Shown here in pieces: positions 16,943 to 25,331 of a stretch of 64,000 bases of DNA. Under the pieces are notes generated by a model. The model ran no database searches. It saw nothing but the letters and a program-made list of their open reading frames with translations, and had not been told where the DNA came from. How positions within the stretch are numbered: position 1 is the stretch's first letter; each line of letters opens with the position of its first letter. The position numbers were made by a program, and so were the translations under genes. Source of the stretch: Roseibium sp. MMSF_3544 (lineage in GTDB: Bacteria; Pseudomonadota; Alphaproteobacteria; Rhizobiales; Stappiaceae); contig NZ_JASHKA010000010.1 in NCBI RefSeq assembly GCF_030732845.1, positions 62,001-126,000 of the forward strand. Direction: 5' to 3'.

Positions 16943-17753
16943 CGAACGACTGCTCGGCAGTGATGGAACCGGACGATTGCGGGTTGCTTAGAACTGTCCA
17001 GTCCCGATGTTTTACAAGCAATCGCCCATAGTCGGATTGCGGCGAGGAGAGAAGCGTTGCGGTTTCACCAAACTCGACAACGCGTCCGGAATTCATAATG
17101 GCAGTGCTGTGCGCGTTTCGAGCGGCAAGAGATAAATCATGGGTCACGATCAAGACCGCGATGTCATGCAATTCCGCATATGCCTTGACTGCACGGAGCA
17201 CCTGGGCGGCAATGAGTGGGTCAAGGGCTGATGTCGGCTCGTCCAGAATGAGCAAACGTGGCTCTCCGATCAGCGCCATGGCCACAAGCAGACGCTGTTG
17301 CATACCCCGGCTCCACTCATGCGGAAAACTCCTGCCGAATGGCTTCAGCCCAAGTTGTTCAAGAAGCTGTTTCTGCCTGTCAGTAAAATCGCTAGCGCCG
17401 GTGATGATCCGGGACGCTTGCCGCCATTGCCAGGCCAGGCGTTTGAGGGGATCGAATCCCTGGTCAGGATTCTGCGGAACATAGGCAATTCGCTCAGGCT
17501 TTCGCGCATTTTGCAACAACGGAAAGTGGGTCTCTTTTCCGTTGAAAACCAGTCGGCCCTCAAAGGGGCTCGCGGGACGCGTTAAACCCATCAGGCAGCG
17601 CAGAAGTGTCGATTTGCCTGCACCGGACCCGCCGACGACGGCAACGCACTCACCGGTCTTGATGCTCAAACTGACATTGCTCAGAACCACCTGCCGGCCG
17701 ATGCGGGCCGACAGGTTCTCGAGTTTCAAGAGCAGGTTACGATCATTCGGCAA
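16929..17753 (-). CDS. Opp/Nik-type ABC importer ATPase
   Basis: The 274-residue ATPase has Walker A GGSGAGKSTLL, Q-loop YVPQNPDQGFDP, signature SRGMQQRLLVAMAL, Walker B LLILDEPTSALD and the switch region LIVTHDLS. It is the first of two ATPases, so the importer uses two different nucleotide-binding subunits as in Dpp and Nik. Its start overlaps the end of the binding-protein gene by 11 bases. The signature SRGMQ also departs from SGGQ. Confidence 0.93.
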   Translation of the reverse strand: MPNDRNLLLKLENLSARIGRQVVLSNVSLSIKTGECVAVVGGSGAGKSTLLRCLMGLTRPASPFEGRLVFNGKETHFPLLQNARKPERIAYVPQNPDQGFDPLKRLAWQWRQASRIITGASDFTDRQKQLLEQLGLKPFGRSFPHEWSRGMQQRLLVAMALIGEPRLLILDEPTSALDPLIAAQVLRAVKAYAELHDIAVLIVTHDLSLAARNAHSTAIMNSGRVVEFGETATLLSSPQSDYGRLLVKHRDWTVLSNPQSSGSITAEQSFDAVS

Positions 17754-19311
17754 GCGTCAGATCCGGCGTCACAAGGTAGGTTTCTGCCGGGTGGATCTTG
17801 TAGCCCTCCACCTTACCATTACCAACGGACACTTGTGTCTTGTGGAAGACTGGAATCAGCGGCAATTCGGAATTGATGATCTCTTGAATGCGGTCGTAGT
17901 GCTCCTTGCGGACTTCATCATCGAAGTTTTCGCGGCCCTTCTTCAGAAGCTCATCCAGTTCCTCGTTGGAATAGCCGGAGAAATTGTAACCGACCCCCGA
18001 TTCGACCAAAGTGCTTGGGAAGTAATCCGGATCGCCCTGCGGTGCGGTACCCCATGCCTGAAGGTGCATATGGATTTCACCGGCCTTCAAGGCTTCGTTG
18101 TTGGCATCATACTCGGCCATGGAAATCTCGGATCCGATTCCGATTTGCTGAAGCAGCGCCTGTGTGATCTCCAAGGTCGGGCGCAATGCAGCACGGCCTT
18201 CATATGAGCGGATCTTGAGGGAAACTTCTTCGCCGTTCAGTTCCCGGTTACCGTCGCCGTTTGTGTCGATGATCCCGGCTTCGTCCAACAGCGCCTTGGC
18301 TTTCTCCGGATCATAGTCCAGAGACAGATCGGCGTTGGCCCAAGAGGCCATGGTCGCGGGAAATAGGCTGTTCGCGACTTCGCCGCCGACGCCGTTCAGG
18401 GACGCGGCAACAATCGTCTCGCGGTCAAGGCCGAGGGAAACAGCCGTGCGCAGTGTGTCATCGACAAGCGGACCGTCGGCTGTCCTGACCTGGAAAAAGA
18501 AGAGCCGGGTGGTTGGGTTGGAGAACAGCTGACCTTCGCCCTTTTCCTTCAAAGCAGCGTAATCCGGCTCCGGATAATTGGTCACAAGATCAACATCACC
18601 CGCCTGAAGTGCCAACGCAGCAACAGCGGGATCAGACAGCGCATCCATGACAATGCGATCAAGCTTCGGCTCTCCACCCCAGTAATCTGCAAACTTGCGG
18701 GTCTGATAAGTCTTGTCCGTCTCAGCCATGACGAACACGAACGGGCCCGTGCCGATAAGTGGCAATTCGTCGGTGCCTTCTCTCAGGACAGCCGCAGACG
18801 GTTCGGTAAGAGACCACAAGAAAGCGGAATTCGGTGATTTTGTCTTGAACACCAAGGTGTGGTCGTCTTCAGCCGTGATGCTCTCGATGCCGAGCAACCT
18901 GGACAGCCGGGGATTGTGGCCAGGGTGCCCTTCGATATCCAGCTTTTCGAAGGAAGCCTTTACATCTTGCGCGGTCATAGGCGACCCATCATGGAACTTG
19001 ACGTCCTTGCGAAGCGTCAGTTTCCACTCGGTTGGCGAGATGTTTTCGTATGTCTCAGCCAAGCGCGGCTGCATGGTCATGTCGTAGCCAAGGCCGATCA
19101 AAGTCTCCGACACACCGGCTCGGTTGCTAAGCCAGCCATTTTGCCTCGCTCGGGGATCCGGCACACTGCTCTTGGGTCCGAAAGGGACAGCAATACGCAT
19201 GGTGTTTTCGTCGGCGTACGCTTGGAACGCGGGCATCGCAAATGCGGCGATTGCAATTGCACCCGCGCTCAACAAGGCGGGGATGGACAAACTGATTTTG
19301 TGAGTAGACAC
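17743..19311 (-). CDS. Periplasmic solute-binding protein of the Opp/Nik class (SBP_bac_5)
   Basis: This 522-residue protein has a Sec signal peptide (IPALLSAGAIAIAAFAMPAFQAYA) and the SBP_bac_5 fold: LAETYENISPTEWKLTLRKDVKFHDGSPMTAQDVKAS near the N-terminus and TLEITQALLQQIGIGSEI late. Cluster members bind peptides, nickel complexes, opines or metal chelates; the ligand cannot be read from sequence. It is the first gene of a six-gene operon (ending 13367). A 17-bp palindrome resembling a zinc-repressor box lies 52 bases before its ATG, which hints at metal-linked cargo. Confidence 0.9.
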   Translation of the reverse strand: MSTHKISLSIPALLSAGAIAIAAFAMPAFQAYADENTMRIAVPFGPKSSVPDPRARQNGWLSNRAGVSETLIGLGYDMTMQPRLAETYENISPTEWKLTLRKDVKFHDGSPMTAQDVKASFEKLDIEGHPGHNPRLSRLLGIESITAEDDHTLVFKTKSPNSAFLWSLTEPSAAVLREGTDELPLIGTGPFVFVMAETDKTYQTRKFADYWGGEPKLDRIVMDALSDPAVAALALQAGDVDLVTNYPEPDYAALKEKGEGQLFSNPTTRLFFFQVRTADGPLVDDTLRTAVSLGLDRETIVAASLNGVGGEVANSLFPATMASWANADLSLDYDPEKAKALLDEAGIIDTNGDGNRELNGEEVSLKIRSYEGRAALRPTLEITQALLQQIGIGSEISMAEYDANNEALKAGEIHMHLQAWGTAPQGDPDYFPSTLVESGVGYNFSGYSNEELDELLKKGRENFDDEVRKEHYDRIQEIINSELPLIPVFHKTQVSVGNGKVEGYKIHPAETYLVTPDLTLAE

Positions 19312-19362
19312 GATAGGCTCCGGGTGCGGAAAACGTGAGTATAGGATGCAGCTTTTGCCTAT

Positions 19363-19379
19363 ATGTAATAGTATTACAT
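19363..19379. promoter_or_regulatory. 17-bp perfect palindrome resembling a Zur box, upstream of the ABC importer operon
   Basis: ATGTAATAGTATTACAT has perfect 8-bp arms around one central base. Read on the minus strand with flanks it begins GAAATGTAATACTATTACAT. Against the E. coli Zur consensus (GAAATGTTATANTATAACATTTC, from memory) the first 20 positions differ only at one symmetric position. It lies 52 bases upstream of the binding-protein ATG, where promoter elements are expected. A Fur-family or NikR-type repressor is possible; Zur is the best match. Confidence 0.6.
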
Positions 19380-19504
19380 TTCAAGCAAAAAACCACTCAA
19401 CCCATCACGCAAATCGGTTGCAGTCCGCGGGGTGATGGCCCGTGTCATCCTTCGACCGATCAACCTGCCGTCGGCGGACAAATCTGGTGCCTGAAGGGGA
19501 CTGA

Positions 19505-20515
19505 TCAGGCCGCCTCATTCGAAGTGGTGCAGCGGTGCACTTCGACCGTGATGTGGGCGATTCCGAGGTCCTCCGGTACCAACGATTTATAGTGGTTTGG
19601 CCCGTGAGATTGATGACTCACGATCGTGACCTCGGCCGCGTGCTGTCCCTGGCCGATCGCCCAGACATGCACGTCCGCGATCCTGTCGCTCTCATCTGCC
19701 ATAAGCGCGCTGCGCAGCTGATCGACCACCCGATCCTCCGCCTGCCAGTCCAACAGGACCTTTGCCGACATGCGCAGTAGGCCAAAGGACCAATGTGCGA
19801 CGAGAATGGCGCCGACAATGCCCATGACCGGGTCGAGCCAGTTCGCTCCGGCAAACTTGCCTGCGAGAAGCGCGAGGATCGCCAGGAGGGAAGTCAGCGC
19901 GTCGGCCAGAACATGGAGATATGCGGCCCGCAGGTTGTGGTCTCTGTGGACTTCCGATGTCGTGTCCGCAGCATGGTTGTGGTCATGATGATGTGCGTGA
20001 TCGTGATGATGGTGGTGATGGCCATGGTCGTGCCCGTGATCATGGTGGTGATGATGCGGGGTGGAGGCGAGCAGCCAGGCGCTGGCGCCGTTGACAAGAA
20101 GCCCGAGCACCGCGACCAAAATCGCCTGGTCGAAACTGATGAGCACCGGATTGAACAGCCGCTCGATGCTTTCCACGGCCATGAGCGCGGCAAACCCCAC
20201 CAGAAGGATCGCGCTGGCGAAAGCCGCCAGGCTGTTGACCTTGCCCGTACCAAAGGAAAAACGCCGATTGGCAGCTTGCCGCCGCGCATAAACATAGGCC
20301 GCCACGCTTATTCCGAGTGCAGCCGCGTGGCTTGCCATATGAAGCCCGTCGGCGAGCAACGCCATCGAACCGTAGTAAAGTCCGGCGATGACTTCCACGA
20401 CCATGAAAACGGCCGTCACAATGACGATGATGAGTGTCCGCCGCTCACCAGGCCGTGCCTTGTCCTGACCGAAAACATGGTCGTGCGTCCAAGTGGACAT
20501 GTCTTTGGTGTGCAT
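19505..20515 (-). CDS. dmeF: DmeF-like cation diffusion facilitator (Co2+/Ni2+ or Zn2+ efflux)
   Basis: The 336-residue CDF exporter has the DmeF-type N-terminus (THDHVFGQDKARPGERRT), six membrane helices, metal-site motifs LLADGLHMASHAAALG and HVLADALTSLLAI, and a long His-Asp-rich loop between helices 4 and 5. It ends in a cytoplasmic domain with DVHVWAIGQG. CDF proteins move divalent metals out using the proton gradient; DmeF of rhizobia handles cobalt and nickel and is usually beside dmeR, which is absent here. I chose ATG 20515 because family members start there; a longer frame from 20566 is possible. It lies directly upstream of the ABC importer operon on the same strand. Confidence 0.82.
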   Translation of the reverse strand: MHTKDMSTWTHDHVFGQDKARPGERRTLIIVIVTAVFMVVEVIAGLYYGSMALLADGLHMASHAAALGISVAAYVYARRQAANRRFSFGTGKVNSLAAFASAILLVGFAALMAVESIERLFNPVLISFDQAILVAVLGLLVNGASAWLLASTPHHHHHDHGHDHGHHHHHHDHAHHHDHNHAADTTSEVHRDHNLRAAYLHVLADALTSLLAILALLAGKFAGANWLDPVMGIVGAILVAHWSFGLLRMSAKVLLDWQAEDRVVDQLRSALMADESDRIADVHVWAIGQGQHAAEVTIVSHQSHGPNHYKSLVPEDLGIAHITVEVHRCTTSNEAA

Positions 20516-20778
20516 TTTGAAGACGCTCCCGGAATTGACTGGACTGGCTCGCTGCGTACGACTCACAGATGAGTTTATGAACCGCAGAGAAGCTGGTCCA
20601 CAACTCTGTCAGGCAGGCGCACTGAGACCGGTGGACTGTGAGGACGGCGCCGCGGCGGCACCGTCCATCCAGCCCGATGGAAAGACGCAAAGGACAGCAC
20701 ACAGTCTGCACTTGGTTAAATTTAGCTTTTGTAGCAGGCGGTCTTAACCTGTCCGTTTCAGGTCAGGTTGCCATGCCC
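20516..20778. other. Leader and promoter region of dmeF with strong hairpins
   Basis: No gene is visible. Inverted repeats include a GC-rich hairpin GGACGG...CCGTCC (about 20642-20666), an adjacent TCCATC/GATGGA hairpin (about 20665-20682), ACTCA/TGAGT (20568-20581) and TTTCAGGT/ACCTGAAA overlapping the amidohydrolase stop. They could be a structured dmeF leader. The sequence does not match cobalamin, NiCo or yybP riboswitch cores as I know them. Confidence 0.35.
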
Positions 20779-21555
20779 CTAACCTGAAAGCCCGAACAGT
20801 TTTTTCACGGCTAAGCCATCGTCAATGGTTTTCCAGCGTTCAGCAAAATCGTGAACCTGAGACTCGATCGCCTGGCCTTCGTGTTGTGTGTGTGGCCAGT
20901 CGCTTCCCCACACAACGTGCCCCTCGTCGAGCAGTCGTAGCAGCTCTTCTCCATGAGAGGTGAGATCAAAGGGTGTGCGATAGGGTGCTGAAAACTTGTA
21001 GAAGATGTTTGATCGGTCGTGAAGTAATCTGACGGCCTTGATCATCGGGTCGTCGACCGGTTTGCGTTCCGATGGCAGGCCGAAATGATCGATCACCAGG
21101 TTCAGACCCTGATCCGCCAAAACCGGGAGCAGTGGAGCAAGACGCGGCCCTTCCAGATGAATCTCCAGATGTAGATTGCGAGCCTTCAGCTTTTCAAAAA
21201 AAGTCTGACATTGCATCGATAGAGGGATCGGGAGGTCTGCGCCGCCAACAAGATTCCACCTCAGACCGCGTATCCCGGTCTCGACCAGCCGGTCCAGTTC
21301 CGCGTCGTCAATGTCGACAGGAACCACCGCAACGCCAGCAAATTTGTCCGGATCCAGACGCTTCAGGGCGTCGCAGAGTTCCGAATTGTCGGTTCCCAAA
21401 AAGCTGACCTGAACGATCACACCACCTGTGAGTCCATGACGATCGAGCGTTTTTTTCCAGGTGGAAAGCGGCGCTGCTGTTTCCGGGACATACCTTGCTT
21501 GCGAGATTGCACTGACGGCCTCGTACACATGAGCATGGCAATCGAACTGAAACAT
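20779..21555 (-). CDS. Amidohydrolase-family metal-dependent hydrolase (COG3618, PDC-lactonase-like)
   Basis: The 258-residue TIM-barrel enzyme starts FDCHAHV (HxH, first strand) and has IHLEG, LVIDHFGLP (metal or substrate His) and VVWGSDWPHT with the catalytic Asp. This set is typical of the 2-pyrone-4,6-dicarboxylate lactonase and L-fucono-lactonase-like group, which opens lactones in the cytosol. The substrate is unknown. GGAGGT seven bases before ATG 21555 fixes the start. It is divergent from the GntR regulator and the TctCBA transporter, suggesting that it processes the imported acid or lactone. Confidence 0.85.
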   Translation of the reverse strand: MFQFDCHAHVYEAVSAISQARYVPETAAPLSTWKKTLDRHGLTGGVIVQVSFLGTDNSELCDALKRLDPDKFAGVAVVPVDIDDAELDRLVETGIRGLRWNLVGGADLPIPLSMQCQTFFEKLKARNLHLEIHLEGPRLAPLLPVLADQGLNLVIDHFGLPSERKPVDDPMIKAVRLLHDRSNIFYKFSAPYRTPFDLTSHGEELLRLLDEGHVVWGSDWPHTQHEGQAIESQVHDFAERWKTIDDGLAVKKLFGLSG

Positions 21556-21591
21556 ATCTCGCACCTCCAAATTCATATATATGACTAGTTG

Positions 21592-21617
21592 ACTAAATCA
21601 ATCAAGCCTGATTTAGT
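21592..21617. promoter_or_regulatory. GntR-type operator between the amidohydrolase and its regulator
   Basis: Perfect 9-bp inverted repeat ACTAAATCA / TGATTTAGT with an 8-base spacer. A partly matching copy (GACTAGTTGACTA, about 21583-21595) overlaps its left arm. The position between divergent starts suits autoregulation plus control of the hydrolase. Confidence 0.6.
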
Positions 21618-21638
21618 GTGATGCACAGGAGGAAGTTT

Positions 21639-22370
21639 ATGGCCACCAGTTCGTTAAGCTCGGATGATCGTCTGCCGGCCTATGTGAGGCTGCGGGACAC
21701 GCTTACCGCGCGCATTGCTGCGGGTGAGTGGACGCCGGATGCGCCGATACCGTCTGAAATGCGTCTGGCCAAGGAATACGGACTTTCCGTCGGCACTGTC
21801 CGCAAGGGCGTCGATGGGCTCGTCGATGAAGGCTTGCTTGAGCGGCGGCAGGGATCCGGGACATATGTGCGGGCGCCGTCCTTCGACGCGACCCTGTTCC
21901 GCTTTTTCCAGCTTCGGGAAGCCGACGGCTCTCAGCTGGCCATTCCATCGAGCCAGTTGATCGTACGCGTTGCTGCGAAGGCGCCCGAGGAGGCGGCCGA
22001 TGCGCTTGGAACAGATCGCGTGATCAAGACGCTTCGCCTTCGCAGTCTCTCCGATCTGCCGGTTCTTTACGAGGAGATCTACGTTCCGGCGGACCGTTTC
22101 GAGGGCTTTGTCGAATTGCCAGCAGGCAGTTTCGGACCGTTGCTCTATCCGCTTTATTTCGAGCACTTCGGCGTGCTGGTCAAACGCGCCATTGATGATC
22201 TGTCTTTCGGCAAGGCCAGCGAAACCGTTGCCCAGCGGCTTCGGCTGTCGGCCGGAGACCCCATGGCTGTAATCCGCCGCACGGCCTTCGATCTTGAAGA
22301 CAAACCGGTCGAATGGCGTATCGCACACGGAAGTGCGGCGCAGTTTCGCTACCGCAGCGAAATCTCTTGA
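21639..22370 (+). CDS. GntR-family transcriptional regulator with UTRA domain (HutC subfamily)
   Basis: The 243-residue protein has an N-terminal winged helix (IPSEMRLAKEYGLSVGTVRKGVDGLVDEGLL, then RRQGSGTYV) and a C-terminal effector-binding UTRA domain (LPVLYEEIYVP...GDPMAVIRRTAFD). HutC-type proteins are ligand-released repressors. AGGAGG lies eight bases before ATG 21639. It is divergent from the amidohydrolase and lies just upstream of tctC, so it likely controls both directions in response to the imported carboxylate. Confidence 0.92.
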   Translation: MATSSLSSDDRLPAYVRLRDTLTARIAAGEWTPDAPIPSEMRLAKEYGLSVGTVRKGVDGLVDEGLLERRQGSGTYVRAPSFDATLFRFFQLREADGSQLAIPSSQLIVRVAAKAPEEAADALGTDRVIKTLRLRSLSDLPVLYEEIYVPADRFEGFVELPAGSFGPLLYPLYFEHFGVLVKRAIDDLSFGKASETVAQRLRLSAGDPMAVIRRTAFDLEDKPVEWRIAHGSAAQFRYRSEIS

Positions 22371-22393
22371 TGTGACTTTTCAGGGAGGAACAA

Positions 22394-23344
22394 ATGAAAT
22401 TTTCAACAACACTTGCCTGTCTCGCCGCGACAGCGGTTCTGGCAACGCCGGCTGTGGCGGAGTATCCGGAGCGCAGCATCGAACTGACCATTCCCGCCGG
22501 TGCAGGCGGGGGGACCGACACGAGCGCGCGCAAACTTGCGATTATTCTGGAAGAAGCACTTGGCCAGTCCATTGCGATCCTGAATGTTTCCGGCAGCGGT
22601 GGCTCCGTCGGTGCGACGCAGTTCATGCAGGCCAAACCCGACGGGTATTCACTCTTTGCGACCTGGAACAGTCCGCTTACAACGGTGCCCCAGGTGCAGA
22701 ATGTCGCTTATTCACTCGACAGTTTCACGCCAATCGCATCGACGTCGGAGACCGCCTATACACTGTGCGTGAAATCCGACTTCCCGGCGACCGACGGAGC
22801 GGGTTTTCTTGAGGAACTGGCCGCGAACCCGGGCAAGTATACCTATGCCAACGATGGCATCGGTGGAACGATGCAATTGGCGGCTGAGCGTATTTTCCAA
22901 TCCAAGGGAATTGATGCAGTTGCCATTCCTTTCGGCGGAGCCAAGGAATCGCTTCAAAATTTCCTCGGAGGTCACGTCGACATCTACGGCGGCTCCATCT
23001 CCACGGTCTTGCCTCATGTCGAGGCTGGAACGGCTGTTTGCCCGATCGTGACGTCGGCTGCAGACGTTCCGGCATTGCCGGGTGCCTCAGGGTTGGCAGC
23101 TCTCGGGATGGCGGACAAGGAAACCCTGCTTTGGCGCGCGATCCTTGGACCCAAGGGTCTTGATCCTGAAATTGTCGCGAAACTTGCAGACGTGATCGAA
23201 GTGGCCGTGAACAATCCGGACTATGTCGCGTTCCTTGCCACGAAGGGTGAGGTCCCCAATGTCGTCAAGGGGGATGCCCTCGGTCAGCGCCTTCAGAACG
23301 AGTTTGACGGCCTCGCAGAGGTCTCCAAGGCTCTCGGTCTCTGA
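22394..23344 (+). CDS. tctC: Tripartite tricarboxylate transporter binding protein (TctC/Bug family)
   Basis: The 316-residue periplasmic protein has a signal peptide (residues 1-22, cleavage after AVA), then YPERSIELTIPAGAGGGTDTSAR, the Bug-family carboxylate-binding start, and GSGGSVGATQFMQAKPDGYS. It binds an organic acid and passes it to the TctBA membrane pair encoded next. GGGAGG lies seven bases upstream. The ligand is unknown; the adjacent lactonase-like hydrolase suggests a carboxylated sugar or aromatic acid. Confidence 0.9.
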   Translation: MKFSTTLACLAATAVLATPAVAEYPERSIELTIPAGAGGGTDTSARKLAIILEEALGQSIAILNVSGSGGSVGATQFMQAKPDGYSLFATWNSPLTTVPQVQNVAYSLDSFTPIASTSETAYTLCVKSDFPATDGAGFLEELAANPGKYTYANDGIGGTMQLAAERIFQSKGIDAVAIPFGGAKESLQNFLGGHVDIYGGSISTVLPHVEAGTAVCPIVTSAADVPALPGASGLAALGMADKETLLWRAILGPKGLDPEIVAKLADVIEVAVNNPDYVAFLATKGEVPNVVKGDALGQRLQNEFDGLAEVSKALGL

Positions 23345-23347
23345 CGG

Positions 23348-23797
23348 ATGGAACGTCAACAGGACATTGCGCTCGGAGCCATTTTCATGGCTCTGGGCAT
23401 CGCCACGGCCTGGGGTGCCAGCTTCTACCAGGGGGCCGGTGGAACCTATCCGATGGTGCTGGGTCTGTTGTTGACACTTCTCGGCACGACTGTCGCATTG
23501 AGAGCCTTGCGCGCACAGGATTCGATCGAACGGGTCCTTGTCGATGCACCGAAGAAATTGTGGACGGGCATTGCGGCGGGCGTTCTTTACATCGCGCTCG
23601 TTGTTCCGCTCGGGTTCTACACAGCCTCGCTCCTGCTGATGCTCGCGATGCCCTACGCACTCGGCTTTCGCCGTTTCACTTATGCGCTCATCGTCAGTGT
23701 CATTTTCATTGCGATTGTGTACGCGGTCTTTTCGTTCCTTCTCGAAAAACCACTCCCGCGTGAGGCGGTTGTCATTTTGTTGAGCGGGGGTGGCTGA
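23348..23797 (+). CDS. tctB: Tripartite tricarboxylate transporter small membrane subunit (TctB)
   Basis: The 149-residue protein has four hydrophobic helices and the family pattern (IALGAIFMALGIATAWGASFYQGAGGTYP, then LYIALVVPLGFYTASLLLMLAMPYALGFRRF). TctB is the small membrane subunit of the tripartite carrier, pairing with TctA. It starts three bases after the tctC stop and ends just before tctA, so the three are co-translated. Confidence 0.88.
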   Translation: MERQQDIALGAIFMALGIATAWGASFYQGAGGTYPMVLGLLLTLLGTTVALRALRAQDSIERVLVDAPKKLWTGIAAGVLYIALVVPLGFYTASLLLMLAMPYALGFRRFTYALIVSVIFIAIVYAVFSFLLEKPLPREAVVILLSGGG

Positions 23798-23798
23798 T

Positions 23799-25286
23799 AT
23801 GGACTTCTACATTGACGCACTTGCTGCGGTGCTGACACTCGGCCCGCTTCTGGCGATGATCGGCGCCACCATTCTTGGTGTCTTTATCGGGGCATTGCCA
23901 GGTCTCAATCCTGTCATGGCGATCGCGTTGCTGTTGCCCTTGACCTATTCGATGGATCCGCTCGTCGCGCTCGGGATGGTCGCCGGTATCTACAACGGGT
24001 CCATGTATGGCGGTGCAATCCCGTCCATCCTTTTGCGTATCCCCGGAACGCCCGCCTCGATCGCGACAACCTTTGACGGCTTTCCCATGACCGAAAAGGG
24101 CGAAGCATCAAAGGCCTTGAAGGTCGCTTGCTGGTCATCGGCAATTGGCGGGATTGCCTCGGCGATCGCGCTCATGACTGTCGGCCCGCTTCTGGCAAAG
24201 GTGACACTGCTTTTCGGTCCGGCGGAGTATTTCTGGATTGCTGTTTTCGGAATGGCGTCCGTTGGGGTGATGGTCGGCTCCGACCCGGTGAAGGGGGTTA
24301 TGTCAGCAACACTTGGTCTGTTGATCGGAACAATGGGGATCGACAGCCTGTCCGGGCAGGCGCGCTTCACCTTCGGACAGACCTGGCTTCTGGGCGGTCT
24401 GGATCTGATCGTGGTGCTGGTCGGTCTCTATGCTCTGCCGCCGGTTCTGCAGCTCGCCGAAAAGTCCGATTTCAAGGGGCTCTCGGCCGCAGCTCTCAAG
24501 TTGCAGGCCATCCCGTTCAAGTCCGGTGAAATTCGAAGCTTCATTCCAACCTGGATCCGATCCTCCGGCATCGGAATAGCCGTCGGGATTCTGCCGGGAG
24601 CAGGCGGTAACATCGCAGCATTCTTGAGCTACAACGCCGCGAAAAACACTGCTAGGGACCAGGACAGTTTCGGCAAGGGCAATCCCAAAGGTGTCGCGGC
24701 TGCTGAAACGGGCAACAACGCTGACAATGCTGCGTCCATGATCCCGGTATTGGCGCTCGGCATTCCCGGAAATGTGGTCGCAGCGCTGGTGCTGAGCGCA
24801 CTCGTGATCCACGGCTTGCAACCAGGTCCGCAACTCTTTCACCAAAATCCGGTGCTGGTGGGTGGTTTCATGATGGAGATGCTGCTCACCTCAATCCTCA
24901 TCATCTTTCTTGGGGGGGCTTTGGCAACACGTGTCTTTGCTCAGTTTCAGCGTTTGCCAGGGGTGCTGCTGGTGCCCTCGATCATGATTTTGATGTGCGT
25001 CGGTGTTTATGTCATCAACGGACGCCCGATCGATCTGTGGGTAATGTTCGCCGCCGGCGTTGCCGGGTACTTCCTTGAAAAGGTGAATGTTCCGCTGGCG
25101 CCGATCATTCTCGGGATGATCCTGGGTCCAATGGCAGAACAAAGCGTGCGCAGGGCTCTTCTCATCAGTCGGGGCGATCCGTCGGAACTATTGACGCGGC
25201 CCATTTCAGCAACCTTGGCGATTGCCACACTCCTGGTTCTGATCTGGCCAATTGCCAAATCGATCCGGAAAAGCCGCGCCGCTTAA
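23799..25286 (+). CDS. tctA: Tripartite tricarboxylate transporter large membrane subunit (TctA)
   Basis: The 495-residue membrane protein has about twelve helices and both TctA signatures: FIGALPGLNPVMAIALLLPL near the N-terminus and GILPGAGGNIAAFLSYNAAK in the second half, plus GNNADNAASMIPVLALGIPG. It is the ion-driven channel subunit. ATG 23799 lies one base after the tctB stop with a G-rich ribosome site inside tctB; a GTG at 23790 is less likely. It converges on the ABC exporter gene. Confidence 0.92.
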   Translation: MDFYIDALAAVLTLGPLLAMIGATILGVFIGALPGLNPVMAIALLLPLTYSMDPLVALGMVAGIYNGSMYGGAIPSILLRIPGTPASIATTFDGFPMTEKGEASKALKVACWSSAIGGIASAIALMTVGPLLAKVTLLFGPAEYFWIAVFGMASVGVMVGSDPVKGVMSATLGLLIGTMGIDSLSGQARFTFGQTWLLGGLDLIVVLVGLYALPPVLQLAEKSDFKGLSAAALKLQAIPFKSGEIRSFIPTWIRSSGIGIAVGILPGAGGNIAAFLSYNAAKNTARDQDSFGKGNPKGVAAAETGNNADNAASMIPVLALGIPGNVVAALVLSALVIHGLQPGPQLFHQNPVLVGGFMMEMLLTSILIIFLGGALATRVFAQFQRLPGVLLVPSIMILMCVGVYVINGRPIDLWVMFAAGVAGYFLEKVNVPLAPIILGMILGPMAEQSVRRALLISRGDPSELLTRPISATLAIATLLVLIWPIAKSIRKSRAA

Positions 25287-25331
25287 GCGATCACCCGGGC
25301 AACGACCTGTTTTGCGCCGTTTGTTTGGTGC

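Noticed and set aside
20516..20778. Cobalamin riboswitch before dmeF
   Set aside because: AGGCAGG-like and GACC pieces occur, but the order and spacing of the B12-box and the GCCACTG core do not fit on either strand.
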